From positions 1-64,000 of the forward strand of contig NZ_KK069997.1 in NCBI RefSeq assembly GCF_000576425.1: a DNA stretch of 64,000 nt, written 5' to 3'. The stretch is from Brachybacterium phenoliresistens. Its GTDB lineage: Bacteria > Actinomycetota > Actinomycetes > Actinomycetales > Dermabacteraceae. Shown here in pieces: positions 16,886-25,664 of the stretch. Position 1 is the first letter of the stretch. Every line of letters starts with the position of its first letter. Below the pieces are notes generated by a model, which saw only the letters and a list, made by a program, of their open reading frames with translations, did no database searches and had not been told where the DNA came from. The translations under genes and the position numbers were made by a program.

Positions 16886-17371
16886 ATGACCTGGACCCCC
16901 ACCGCCGAGGAGGACCGGCACTTCCTGTCCCTCGCCATCGAGCAGGCCAGGACCAGCTGGGACGAGGGCGGGGTGCCCATCGGCGCCGTGCTCGTGCACG
17001 AGGGCGAGGTCCTCGCCGCCGGACACAACCAGCGGGTCCAGAAGAACTCGGCGATCCTCCACGGAGAGACCGACGCCATCGAGAAGGCCGGTCGGCTCCC
17101 CGCGAGCGTCTACCGTCACAGCGTGCTGTACACCACCCTCTCGCCGTGCATCATGTGCACCGGCACGGCGCTGCTGTACGAGATCCCCCGCATTGTCGTC
17201 GGCGAGAACCGCACCTTCGAGATGTCCGAGGCGCTGCTGCGCGAGCGCGGCGTCACCGTCGACGTCCTCGACGACCCGGAGTGCGTGGCCCTCATGGAGC
17301 GCATGATCGCCGAGCGGCCGGAGATCTGGAGCGAGGACATCGGCGTGGAGACCTCGGAGCTGGGCCGATGA
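16886..17371 (+). CDS. Cytosine deaminase (yeast FCY1-like, zinc-dependent)
   Basis: 161 residues, the small CDA-fold enzyme rather than the large TIM-barrel CodA. The zinc site is ILHGETDAIEKAGRL (His with the proton-shuttling Glu, ~59-61) and LSPCIMCTG (two Cys, ~88-91). The wording TTLSPCIMCTG and IPRIVVGENRTF is strikingly like yeast cytosine deaminase. It turns cytosine into uracil and ammonia. GAAGGAG lies upstream of ATG 16886. It overlaps the downstream cytosine permease gene as ATGA, so uptake and deamination are co-expressed. Confidence 0.9.
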   Translation: MTWTPTAEEDRHFLSLAIEQARTSWDEGGVPIGAVLVHEGEVLAAGHNQRVQKNSAILHGETDAIEKAGRLPASVYRHSVLYTTLSPCIMCTGTALLYEIPRIVVGENRTFEMSEALLRERGVTVDVLDDPECVALMERMIAERPEIWSEDIGVETSELGR

Positions 17372-18672
17372 CGAGCGCCCCCTCCGAGACCGCGCCGCAG
17401 GAGTCCGTCGAGCCGGTGGACCCCGACTACCCCGTCACCCCGGTCCCCCGCTCGGCGCGCCGCAGCGCGCTGTCCATCAGCGTCGTCCTGATCGGCTTCA
17501 CCGTCTTCGCGCCGACGCTCATGGCCGGCGCGAGCGTCGGCGCCGCCTTCGGCTTCTCCGAGTTCCTCGCCGTGCTCGCCGTCGGCTCTCTGGTGCTGGG
17601 CGCCTACGTCGCCGCGATCGGCTTCCTCGGCGCCCGCACCGGCCTGACCACCGTGGTCATGTCCCGGTACACCTTCGGCACGGCCGGGTCCAAGGTCGTC
17701 TCCCTGCTGCTGGGCGGGACGCAGGTGGGCTGGTACGGGGTGGCCGTCGGGTCCATCGGCCAGATGACGGCCCTCGCCTTCGGCTGGGAGGGCGGCTGGC
17801 GGCCGGCGCTGGTGATGATCGCCGTCTCCGCGCTGATGATGCTCACCGCCCTGTACGGCTATGAGGGCATGTACTGGGTCTCGCTGATCTCGACCCCGCT
17901 GATCCTGATCCTCGCCTTCTGGATCACCGGCCGCGCGCTGGTGGAGGTCGGCGGGATCGGCGGGCTGTTCTCCCTGGCCCCCACCGCCTCGATGAGCTGG
18001 GCGGTGGCCGTGACGACGGTGGTGGGCACCTTCGCCTCGGCCGGGACCCAGGCCGCCAACTGGACGCGCTTCGCACGCCGCGGCCGCGACGCCGTGCTCG
18101 CCTGCGCGATGGGCTTCGTGATCGGCAACGGCCTCATGGTGTTCTTCGGCGCGGTCGCCGCGCTCGCCTTCGGCGAGGGCGACTTCACGACCCTGCTGCT
18201 GGGCATGGGCATGATCGGCTGGGGCCTGTTCTTCCTGTTCGGCAACCTGTGGAAGTCCAATGCCGATGCCGCCTACGCCTTCGGCGTCGCCGGCGCCGAG
18301 ATCGCCAGCTCCCCGCGCAAGGGACCGTTCATCATCGGCGGCGTCGCGATCGCGACGGTGCTGGCGCTGACCGGGGTGCAGGAGCACATCGTGGGCTACC
18401 TCAGCTGGATCGGGATCCTCATCCCGCCGCTGGGCGGGGTGCTGATCGGCGACTGGATCGCCCGCTGGCGCGGCGGGCAGCCACCGCTGTCCTCCCTCAC
18501 CGAGACGGTGCGCTGGCAGGCGCTGGTCCCGTACCTGCTGGGCGCCGTGGCGGCCTGGGCCTCGAACGCCCTGGCCCTCGGCATCGCCCCGCTGAACGGC
18601 ATCGTCATCGCGCTGGGGCTGGCCTGGCTGCTCAGCTCCCGCACCCGCGCGAAGGACGCCGCGGCGGCATAG
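17368..18672 (+). CDS. codB: NCS1 family cytosine/purine permease (CodB-like)
   Basis: 434 residues with about 12 hydrophobic segments. SISVVLIGFTVFAPTLMAGA near residue 35, GLTTVVMSRYTFG in TM3 and SAGTQAANWTRFARR are typical of CodB-like NCS1 permeases. With the FCY1-like deaminase upstream, cytosine is the likely substrate, imported with a proton or sodium ion. The first 30 residues are an acidic cytosolic tail. The gene ends at a short hairpin shared with the convergent peptidase operon. Confidence 0.9.
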   Translation: MTSAPSETAPQESVEPVDPDYPVTPVPRSARRSALSISVVLIGFTVFAPTLMAGASVGAAFGFSEFLAVLAVGSLVLGAYVAAIGFLGARTGLTTVVMSRYTFGTAGSKVVSLLLGGTQVGWYGVAVGSIGQMTALAFGWEGGWRPALVMIAVSALMMLTALYGYEGMYWVSLISTPLILILAFWITGRALVEVGGIGGLFSLAPTASMSWAVAVTTVVGTFASAGTQAANWTRFARRGRDAVLACAMGFVIGNGLMVFFGAVAALAFGEGDFTTLLLGMGMIGWGLFFLFGNLWKSNADAAYAFGVAGAEIASSPRKGPFIIGGVAIATVLALTGVQEHIVGYLSWIGILIPPLGGVLIGDWIARWRGGQPPLSSLTETVRWQALVPYLLGAVAAWASNALALGIAPLNGIVIALGLAWLLSSRTRAKDAAAA

Positions 18673-18680
18673 CCCGGAGG

Positions 18681-18698
18681 CGGCCGCGGGCGCGGCCG
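18681..18698. terminator. Short GC-rich palindrome between convergent operons
   Basis: CGGCCGCG-GG-CGCGGCCG is perfectly self-complementary over 8 bp each side; sterically about 7 bp with a 4-nt loop. It lies 9 bp after the codB stop and 5 bp after the peptidase stop on the other strand, so could terminate both. Confidence 0.45.
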
Positions 18699-18702
18699 GG
18701 GC

Positions 18703-19716
18703 TCAGCCGCGCGGATCGGGCGTGGCGGTGAGGCGATCCATCGCCTCCCGCCACGCCCGCACCATCTGCGGCCCGCCGTGGCCCTCGTCCTCGACGACGA
18801 CGAGCTCGCTCGCCGGCCAGGCGCGGTGCAGCTCCCAGGCGGTGAGCACCGGCCCGGAGACGTCCCGGCGCCCGTGGATCAGCACCGCGGGGATGCGGCC
18901 GATGCGGTCCATGCCGCCCAGCAGCCCGCTGCCGGGCGCCGCGCCCCACGGCACGGCCCAGTCCCCGACGAAGCCGTCATGGGCCCAGTAGTGGGTGACC
19001 AGCCGCGCGAAGGCGCGCTGCTGGTCGGTGACCTGCTGCGGCAGCGGGGCGATCTCGAGAACGCCGCCGCCGATGCGCACGTGCTCGTCCTCCCAGGCGC
19101 ACCAGTGCGCGGCCGCGGCCTCGGCCAGCTCCGCGTCCTCGGAGGCGAGCAGCCGCCGGTACGCCTCGACGATCCGCACCCGGTCCGGGCCGTGGTCGCG
19201 GCGGTCGAAGTCCCCGTGCTGCTCGGCGAAGGCCGCGAAGCGGTCCCAGGCCTCGGGGAACACCGCCCCGATCCCCTCGGTGATCCAGTCGACCTCGCGC
19301 CGCGAGGTGGCGGTGACCGCCATCAGCACGATCCCGCGCACCCGCGCGGGGTGCGCCTGGGCGTAGGCGAGGGCGAGGGTCGATCCCCAGGAGACGCCCT
19401 GCACGATCCAGGAGCCGATCCCGAGATGCTCGCGCAGCAGCTCGAGGTCGGCGACCAGCCGCGGCGTGCTCTGGGCGGAGAGATCCACGCAGCCCGCGGC
19501 GCCCGCGGAGGGCGTCGAGGCCCCCGCGCCGCGCTGGGACAGGCCCACCAGATGCGTGCGATCGGCGGGGACCTTGTCGCGGTAGCCGGGGCTCAGCCGC
19601 CCGCCGGGGCCGCCGTGGAGGTACAGCGCCGGGACGCCGTCGGCGCTGCCGCTGGTCTCCCAGAAGATCTCGTGCCCGTCGCCGACGGGCAGCATGCCGC
19701 TGCGCAGGGTGCTCAT
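18703..19716 (-). CDS. pip: Prolyl aminopeptidase (S33 family alpha/beta hydrolase)
   Basis: 337 residues. LYLHGGPGG near residue 32 is the oxyanion-hole HGGPG motif of proline iminopeptidases, QGVSWGSTLALAYAQAHP gives the nucleophile Ser in GxSxG, and DEGHGGPQM near the C-terminus holds the catalytic His; Asp is in HGRRDVSGP. The enzyme releases N-terminal proline from peptides. ATG 19716 overlaps the Nei2 stop as ATGA, placing it last in an operon of Rv2466c-like, RpiB, Nei2 and itself. Confidence 0.87.
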   Translation of the reverse strand: MSTLRSGMLPVGDGHEIFWETSGSADGVPALYLHGGPGGRLSPGYRDKVPADRTHLVGLSQRGAGASTPSAGAAGCVDLSAQSTPRLVADLELLREHLGIGSWIVQGVSWGSTLALAYAQAHPARVRGIVLMAVTATSRREVDWITEGIGAVFPEAWDRFAAFAEQHGDFDRRDHGPDRVRIVEAYRRLLASEDAELAEAAAAHWCAWEDEHVRIGGGVLEIAPLPQQVTDQQRAFARLVTHYWAHDGFVGDWAVPWGAAPGSGLLGGMDRIGRIPAVLIHGRRDVSGPVLTAWELHRAWPASELVVVEDEGHGGPQMVRAWREAMDRLTATPDPRG

Positions 19717-20756
19717 CCGTCGCTCTCCTCGGAGGTCGCTGCTGCCGGCTCCCGGTGCTCCCCGCTCTCCGCCCAGGCGGCGGCGGGATGCTCCAGCGTC
19801 CAGCGGGCGCGGCGGGAGCGGACGCTCTGGCACCGCGGGCACCAGAAGACGGTGCGCGCGGCCATGTCGCCGCTGCGGATCGCGGTGCCGCACAGCCGGC
19901 ACGGCAGCGTCTGGCGGTGGTAGACGTAGAAGGACTCCTCCCGCGGGACCGCCGCGGGATCGCCGTCGCCGTTCTGGAGCGTCCCGCGGGAGCGCTCGAG
20001 GATCCGGGCCTCGAGGCGGCGGTGCTCCGGCTGGGTGGTGACGATCCGCCCGGTGCGCGCCCCGTACCGCATCAGGGGGACGAGGTCCTCCCAGATCCCC
20101 CGGACCATGCCGGCGGTGAGGTCGCGCCCGGGGACGGCGGGGTCCAGACGAGCCCGGAACAGGATCTCCGCGCGGTAGATGTTGCCCACCCCGGCGATGA
20201 CGTCCTGGTTCATCAGCAGCACGCCGATCGCGGTGCGGGAGGCCCGCACGCGCTCCACGAAGCGCTCGGGGTCCGCGTCGGCGCGCAGCGGGTCCGGCCC
20301 CAGCCGGTCCAGCACGCGGCGGCGCCCGGCGCCGTCGAGGACCTCGCAGGCGGTGGGGCCGGTGAGGTCGGCCAGGCCCTGCGATCCCTGGATCCGCAGC
20401 CGGGTCGTGGGGCGCGGCACGAGCCGGCGCCAGTCGCCCTCCGGACCCTGCACCCGCGGCGCCCCGATGGCATGGGCGGGGGCGAAGCCCTCCTCCCCCG
20501 CGAAGGTCCACGAGCCGTACAGCCCCAGATGCACCCGCACGTAGCGGGTGACCGGGTCGCCGGGGGCGACGGAGGCGTCCGGGGTGAAGGCGATCAGCAG
20601 CTGCTTGCCCACGGCCTCCGCATCGGCCAGCACCCAGCCGTCCAGCTCCGCCGCGTCGGAGAAGCGGCCCTGGGGGCTGGAGGTGCGCACGGCCTGGGAA
20701 CCGAAGCCGGCCCGCAGCGCCGCTGCGAGCCGGTGGACGGTATGCCCCTCGGGCAT
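19713..20756 (-). CDS. Formamidopyrimidine/endonuclease VIII-type DNA glycosylase (Nei2-like)
   Basis: 347 residues. The mature N-terminus PEGHTVHRLA supplies the catalytic Pro (Schiff base after Met removal) and Glu. The H2TH region contains MNQDVIAGVGNIYRAEILF, and the zinc finger is CRLCG ... FWCPRCQ near residues 290-318. PEGHTVHRLA rather than PELPEVE points to the Nei2 group of actinobacteria, acting on oxidised pyrimidines. A 30-residue Glu/Ala-rich tail follows the finger. Start overlaps the rpiB stop by one base (TGATG). Confidence 0.9.
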   Translation of the reverse strand: MPEGHTVHRLAAALRAGFGSQAVRTSSPQGRFSDAAELDGWVLADAEAVGKQLLIAFTPDASVAPGDPVTRYVRVHLGLYGSWTFAGEEGFAPAHAIGAPRVQGPEGDWRRLVPRPTTRLRIQGSQGLADLTGPTACEVLDGAGRRRVLDRLGPDPLRADADPERFVERVRASRTAIGVLLMNQDVIAGVGNIYRAEILFRARLDPAVPGRDLTAGMVRGIWEDLVPLMRYGARTGRIVTTQPEHRRLEARILERSRGTLQNGDGDPAAVPREESFYVYHRQTLPCRLCGTAIRSGDMAARTVFWCPRCQSVRSRRARWTLEHPAAAWAESGEHREPAAATSEESDG

Positions 20757-21229
20757 CAGTCGGCGGCAGGGGCGTCGTAGCCGCCCGTCTCCTCGTAGCG
20801 GGCCACGAGGTCGATGCGCCGCTGGTGGCGCTCCTGCCCGCTGAAGGGCTCGGCGAGGAAGATGTCGATGAGCTGCTCGAGCTCCTCCTCGGTGTGCTGG
20901 CGGGCCCCCACGGAGATGACGTTGGCGTCGTTGTGCTCGCGGGCCAGCTGGGCGGTCTCCTCGTTCCACACGAGCGCCGCACGGACGCCGCGCACCTTGT
21001 TGGCGGCGATCTGCTCGCCGTTGCCGGAGCCGCCGATCACCACGCCGAGCGATCCGGGCTGGGCGACGACGGCCTCGCCGACGTCCGTGCAGAACGGCGG
21101 GTAGTCGTCCAGGGCGTCGTAGGTGTGGGCGCCGTGGTCCATGACCTCGTGGCCCTTGGCCGTGAGGTTGGCGACGAGGCGGTTCTTGAGCTCGAATCCG
21201 GCGTGGTCGGTGCCGATGTGGACGCGCAT
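20756..21229 (-). CDS. rpiB: Ribose-5-phosphate isomerase B
   Basis: 157 residues, full length for RpiB. IGTDHAGFELK is the phosphate-binding N-terminus and GGSGNGEQIAANKVRG the second phosphate loop. The GSGNGEQ form, with Glu (residue ~72) where the enterobacterial enzyme has other residues and uses a Cys base, is that of the M. tuberculosis enzyme, where this Glu is the catalytic base. Interconverts ribose 5-phosphate and ribulose 5-phosphate. A weak GAAAGAG lies upstream of ATG 21229. Confidence 0.93.
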   Translation of the reverse strand: MRVHIGTDHAGFELKNRLVANLTAKGHEVMDHGAHTYDALDDYPPFCTDVGEAVVAQPGSLGVVIGGSGNGEQIAANKVRGVRAALVWNEETAQLAREHNDANVISVGARQHTEEELEQLIDIFLAEPFSGQERHQRRIDLVARYEETGGYDAPAAD

Positions 21230-21273
21230 GGATCTCTTTCTTCGGGGGACGGGAGCAGACGGGGCAGGACGGA

Positions 21274-21891
21274 TCAGGACAGGTCGACGCCGCCGGTGCG
21301 GGAGCGCTTGACCTCGTAGAAGCCGGGGACGCTCGCGAGGGCCTGCATGCCGTCCAGCAGACGGCCGGCGTCCTCGCCGCGCGGGGCCGGGGAGATCACC
21401 GGGCCGAAGTAGGCGGTGCCCTCGCCGAAGGAGATCACGGGCGTGCCCACGTCCGTGCCGACCATGTCGACCGCGCGCTGGTGCGAGGCGCGCAGCGCCG
21501 TGTCCAGCGCGTCGCCGGGGACGTTCTCGTAGGCGTCGATGAGCTCGGCGGGCAGCTCGGCGACCTCGAGGGCGTGGACGGCCGCGGCCCGGCGGTCGTC
21601 CTTGTTCCCGCCCACGTGGTAGTGCTCGCCCCAGGCGGTGTACCAGCGGGAGAAGGCCTCCGGGCCCTGCTGCTGCGTGATCGCGATCGCCACCCGGGCG
21701 GCCCCCCAGGCCTGGTCGATCGAGGCGCGGTAGCCCGGTTCGAGCTCGCGTCCCTCGTTGAGCACTGCGAGGGACATCACGGAGAAGGTGGGGCTCACGT
21801 CGCGGACCTCGGTCGCGTGATGGAGCCACCGGCTGGTCATCCAGGCGTACGGGCAGGCGGGATCGACGAACAGTTCGACAGGTCGGGACAT
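21274..21891 (-). CDS. DsbA-fold protein, Rv2466c (mycothiol-dependent nitroreductase) family
   Basis: 205 residues closely following M. tuberculosis Rv2466c: FVDPACPYAWMTSRWL, VMSLAVLNEGRELEPGYR, QRAVDMVGTDVGTPVISF and the C-terminal FYEVKRSRT. Rv2466c uses the first Cys of Cys-Pro-Trp-Cys with mycothiol; here the motif is Cys-Pro-Tyr-Ala (Cys13, Ala16), so only the nucleophilic Cys remains, compatible with a monothiol mechanism. mshA and mshB in this window show that mycothiol is made. GAGGAG lies about 7 nt before the ATG. First gene of the operon continuing through rpiB. Confidence 0.88.
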   Translation of the reverse strand: MSRPVELFVDPACPYAWMTSRWLHHATEVRDVSPTFSVMSLAVLNEGRELEPGYRASIDQAWGAARVAIAITQQQGPEAFSRWYTAWGEHYHVGGNKDDRRAAAVHALEVAELPAELIDAYENVPGDALDTALRASHQRAVDMVGTDVGTPVISFGEGTAYFGPVISPAPRGEDAGRLLDGMQALASVPGFYEVKRSRTGGVDLS

Positions 21892-21978
21892 CGGCTCTCT
21901 CCTCGGGGGTCCGGGCAGGCGGATGCGTCCATCCTCTCACCTGCGGGCCCGCCGGGCCGAGGACGTCCCGAAAAGCGA

Positions 21979-22007
21979 TTGCCACCGGGGGTCCGGGGCA
22001 GTTGGAT
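21979..22007 (+). promoter_or_regulatory. Promoter of the ABC exporter operon
   Basis: TTGCCA (21979-21984), 17 nt, TTGGAT (22002-22007), then 6 nt to a GTG at 22014. The spacing is ideal and predicts a leaderless message beginning at the GTG. Confidence 0.5.
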
Positions 22008-22013
22008 GGACCG

Positions 22014-23810
22014 GTGCCCCTTCCTCGCAAGGCCCGAGCGGCCTCCCCCGACCCCGCGTCCCGCCGTCCCGGCGTGATGCGCTCCATCGTGCGCCAGCAC
22101 CGGCGCGAGCTGCCCTGGATCATGGCCCTGTCCTTCGTGGTCGAGGCCACCGAGATGGCGGTGCCCGTCCTGGTGGGCTTCGTCATCGACGCCGGCATCG
22201 TGCAGGGGAACCTGACCCTGACCCTGGGCGGTGCGGCGGGCATCGTCGTGATGCGGCTGCTGAGCACCTGGGCCTGGATCGTCATGTTCGCGGCCGCGCA
22301 GCGGGCGCGGATGTTCGAGCGCCACCGCCTGCGCGTGGCCGTGACCGGCGCGGTGCTCGACCCGCGCTCCACCCCCGTGGACCGTCCCGCGGGCGAGGTG
22401 CTGTCCATCGCCACCTCCGACGCCGACAAGGCCTCGGACGTGATGGACATGATCCCGTGGGCCTTCCCCGCCGCGACCGTGGTGCTGGGCGCCGGGGTGT
22501 GGCTCGCGATCCTCGACCCGATGCTGGGCCTGGTCACCCTGATCGGCATCCTCGTGATGGTCGTGGTCATCCGCGTGATCAGCCCGGTGCTGTCGGCCCG
22601 GTACGACGCCCAGCAGTCCAAGGCGGCCGATGCCGCCGCGACCGCCACCGACCTCGTCCACGGCCTGCGCATCCTGCAGGGTCTGGGCGTGCAGGCCCGC
22701 GCCCGCTCCCACTACCGCCGCCGCTCCCGCATCGCGCTGGACGCGGCGCTGGTCAACGCCCGCTTCTCGGGCATCTCCGGGGGCCTGACCACCCTGGTGA
22801 CCGCCGGCATGATGGCCGCCGTGGTGATCATCGCCGCGCAGCGCACCATCGCCGGGGCGCTGACGGTGGGCACGCTCATCGCCGTGGTCGGCGTGGCCCG
22901 CAACAACATGGGCATGCTGCAGGGACTGTCCGGGCTGCCGGTGTGGTGGGCTTCCATGTCCACCTCGGCGCGGCGCGTGCGGGACCTGCTGGCGGACTTC
23001 GGCCGCACGATCGACGATCCCGAGCTCTCCCTCGGCCACCTGCGCCGGGCGCGCGACGACCGCGGCGAGTCCCGCCCCGGCGAGCGCCGCCCCGGCACCG
23101 GCGGCCTGCGCCTGGCGCAGGTGCGCGCCGGCACCCTGGACGGCCTGGACCTCGAGGTCCCCGACGGCCGGGTGGTGGCCGTGGCCTGCACCGACGCGCG
23201 GGACGCCGACGCGGTGATCGCCGCGGTCTCCGGCCGCGCCGAGGCCGGCAGCGTGCAGCTGGGCGATCACGCCGTGACCGCCGAGAACCGCTTCGCGACC
23301 CGTGCCGACCTGCTGGTGGAGCCGCACGTCGTCGACCTGTTCGACGGCACCCTGCGCGAGCAGCTCGCCACCCGGGCGCCGTCCTCGGTCGCGACCGACG
23401 GTACGGACGACTCCTGGGCCGATGCGGCCCTGCACGCCGCCGGCGCGGAGGACATGCTGCGGATCCTCCCCGAGGGGTACGACACCCGCATCCTGGACCG
23501 CGGGGCGAACCTGTCCGGCGGCCAGCGCCAGCGGATCGCGCTGGCCCGCGCGGTGGCCTCCGACGCCCCCGTGCTGGTCCTGCACGACCCGACCACCGCC
23601 GTGGACGCGGTGACCGAGCAGCACATCGCCGAGGCCCTGGTGGCGGACCGCCGCCGCGAGGACCGGGCGACGCTGCTGGTGACCCGCGCCCCGGCCCTGC
23701 TGCGGGAGGCCGACGAGGTCCACCTCGTCCGTGCCGGCCGCGTGACCGCCCACGGCTCCCACACGGAGCTGATGGACCTCGAGGAGTACCGGGAGATGGT
23801 GCAGCGATGA
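22014..23810 (+). CDS. ABC exporter half-transporter with degenerate Walker A/B (subunit 1)
   Basis: 598 residues: an N-terminal six-helix exporter domain (to ~330) and an ATPase domain. The ATPase keeps a perfect signature ([15 protein letters not shown], ~499) but the Walker A position reads [11 protein letters not shown] with no Gly-Lys-Ser, Walker B reads [11 protein letters not shown] (expected Asp-Glu is His-Asp), and the switch His is missing (VTRAP). It therefore cannot form a normal ATP site itself and must pair with the next gene product. GTG 22014 is chosen from the promoter; ATG 22077 ([10 protein letters not shown]) and TTG 22002 are alternatives. ATGA overlap with the partner gene. 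Cargo unknown. Confidence 0.85.
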   Translation: MPLPRKARAASPDPASRRPGVMRSIVRQHRRELPWIMALSFVVEATEMAVPVLVGFVIDAGIVQGNLTLTLGGAAGIVVMRLLSTWAWIVMFAAAQRARMFERHRLRVAVTGAVLDPRSTPVDRPAGEVLSIATSDADKASDVMDMIPWAFPAATVVLGAGVWLAILDPMLGLVTLIGILVMVVVIRVISPVLSARYDAQQSKAADAAATATDLVHGLRILQGLGVQARARSHYRRRSRIALDAALVNARFSGISGGLTTLVTAGMMAAVVIIAAQRTIAGALTVGTLIAVVGVARNNMGMLQGLSGLPVWWASMSTSARRVRDLLADFGRTIDDPELSLGHLRRARDDRGESRPGERRPGTGGLRLAQVRAGTLDGLDLEVPDGRVVAVACTDARDADAVIAAVSGRAEAGSVQLGDHAVTAENRFATRADLLVEPHVVDLFDGTLREQLATRAPSSVATDGTDDSWADAALHAAGAEDMLRILPEGYDTRILDRGANLSGGQRQRIALARAVASDAPVLVLHDPTTAVDAVTEQHIAEALVADRRREDRATLLVTRAPALLREADEVHLVRAGRVTAHGSHTELMDLEEYREMVQR

Positions 23811-25660
23811 CCGCGACCACCGAGAAGCCGTCGGCGCTGAACTGGGATGCGCAGCCCGAGGAGCTGCTGGCCACCGACGCGACCGCGCGGCGCCAGCTCG
23901 ACGAGCATGCCCAGATCCTGCCGATCGCGACCGTCCGCGACGCCGCCGCCCACCTCGGCGGGAGGCTGCGCCGCTTCTGGTTCTCGACGCTGCTGACCGT
24001 GCTCGTGGTCACCGGCGGCGCGGTCGCCGCGGCCTGGATGCCGCGGCTGATCGGCGACGCCGTGGACCTCGTGCAGGCCGGGGCGACCCCCGGGCAGCTG
24101 TGGCGCCAGGGCGGTCTGATCATGCTCTCCGGCGTGCTGCAGGCCGTGCTGGCGGCGCTGGGCTGGACCCTCGTCTCCAGCCTCGGCCAGCGGGTGCTGG
24201 CCGGGATGCGCGAGGACGTCATCGACCGCGCGCTGGACCTGCCGGCGCAGACCATGGAGGTCACCGGCATCGGCGACGCGCTCTCCCGCGTGGCCGACGA
24301 CGTCGACGTCACCGCGCGCGCCGTGAACAACGTGGTGCCCAACCTGATCCAGGTCGGCTTCTACGTCGTGGTGACGCTGATCGGCATGGTCGCGCTGTCC
24401 CCGTGGCTGCTGATCCTCGTCGCGGTGATCCTGCCGATGTACGCCGCCGGCACCGTCTGGTACCTGCGGCGCACCGCGCCGATCTACCGCCGCGAGCGGG
24501 TGGCGATGGGCGCCCGCGCCCAGGGCCTGCTCTCGGCGATCCACGGCATCCCCACGGTGCACGCCTACGGCATCGAGCGCCGCGAGACCCGCCACGTGGC
24601 CGTGCTGTCCGAGACCGCCGCCGTGCTCGGCATGCGGGTGATGACGCTGGTGACGCGCCTGGTGAAGTACATCGTGTGGCCCGAGAGCATCGCGATCGCC
24701 CTGGTGCTGGTGCTGGGCTACGTCATGGTCCACGTCAGCGGCGCGCCGATCGGCGTGGTCACGGCCGCCGGGCTGTACGTGGTCAGCCTCATGTGGCCGA
24801 TGACCAACCTCATCTTCAGCCTCGACGACGTGCAGTCCGCGGCGGCGAGCCTGACCCGGATGGTGGGGGTCATCGAGTCCTTCGACCCGGCGACCTCCCC
24901 CGGCCCCCAGCGCCCGCAGGACGCCTCGATCCGCCTCGAGGGCGTCTCCCACGCCTACGGCTCCGATGCCGACGGCGAGGAGAACATCGTCCTGCATCCG
25001 CTGGACCTGGAGATCCGACCCGGCGAGCGGATCGCGCTGGTGGGCGCCTCGGGCGCCGGCAAGTCGACCCTCGCGGCGATCATCGCCGGGACCCTGGTGC
25101 CCCGGCACGGGCGGGTGCTGCACGGCGGGGCGGACCTCGCCGCGGCGGACCTCGAGGCGATCCGGGCGCACTCCAGCATCGTCAGCCAGGACGTGCACGT
25201 CTTCCGCGGCACCGTCGCGGAGGATCTGCGGCTGGTCCGCGAGGACGCCACCGAGGAGGAGCTGCGCCGCGCCCTCGAGCTCGTCGAGGCGTGGTCCTGG
25301 GTGCAGGCGCTGCCCCGCGGCCTGGACACGGAGGTCGGCGAGAAGGGCGAGCGGCTCACGGCCGAGCAGTCCCAGCAGCTGGCCCTGGCCCGGATCGTGC
25401 TGCGGGATCCCGCCGTGCTGGTGCTGGACGAGGCCACGGCCGACGAGGGCTCCTCCGGCGCCCGGGTGCTGGAGCGGGCTGCGCTGCGGGTCGCCGAGGG
25501 GCGCACCACCGTGATCGTCGCCCACCGCCTCTCGCAGGCGCGGGCGGCGGACCGGATCCTGGTGATGGCCGACGGCCGGCCCGTCGAGCAGGGCACCCAC
25601 GACGCCCTGGTCGCGGCGGGCGGCGCCTATGCGCGGCTGTGGGAGGCCTGGGCCGGCTGA
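23807..25660 (+). CDS. ABC exporter half-transporter with intact Walker A/B but degenerate signature (subunit 2)
   Basis: 617 residues: a ~75-residue cytosolic extension, six membrane helices, and an ATPase with intact Walker A (GASGAGKST, ~413), Walker B (VLVLDEATADE, ~537) and switch His (IVAHRLS, ~570). The signature, however, is RLTAEQSQQLALA instead of LSGGQ. In the heterodimer its Walker A faces the perfect signature of subunit 1 (canonical site), while its broken signature faces subunit 1's missing Walker A (dead site). The pattern is that of asymmetric exporters, taken to an extreme. Last gene of the pair; 4 bp separate its stop from the convergent secreted-protein stop. Confidence 0.9.
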   Translation: MTATTEKPSALNWDAQPEELLATDATARRQLDEHAQILPIATVRDAAAHLGGRLRRFWFSTLLTVLVVTGGAVAAAWMPRLIGDAVDLVQAGATPGQLWRQGGLIMLSGVLQAVLAALGWTLVSSLGQRVLAGMREDVIDRALDLPAQTMEVTGIGDALSRVADDVDVTARAVNNVVPNLIQVGFYVVVTLIGMVALSPWLLILVAVILPMYAAGTVWYLRRTAPIYRRERVAMGARAQGLLSAIHGIPTVHAYGIERRETRHVAVLSETAAVLGMRVMTLVTRLVKYIVWPESIAIALVLVLGYVMVHVSGAPIGVVTAAGLYVVSLMWPMTNLIFSLDDVQSAAASLTRMVGVIESFDPATSPGPQRPQDASIRLEGVSHAYGSDADGEENIVLHPLDLEIRPGERIALVGASGAGKSTLAAIIAGTLVPRHGRVLHGGADLAAADLEAIRAHSSIVSQDVHVFRGTVAEDLRLVREDATEEELRRALELVEAWSWVQALPRGLDTEVGEKGERLTAEQSQQLALARIVLRDPAVLVLDEATADEGSSGARVLERAALRVAEGRTTVIVAHRLSQARAADRILVMADGRPVEQGTHDALVAAGGAYARLWEAWAG

Positions 25661-25664
25661 GCCC

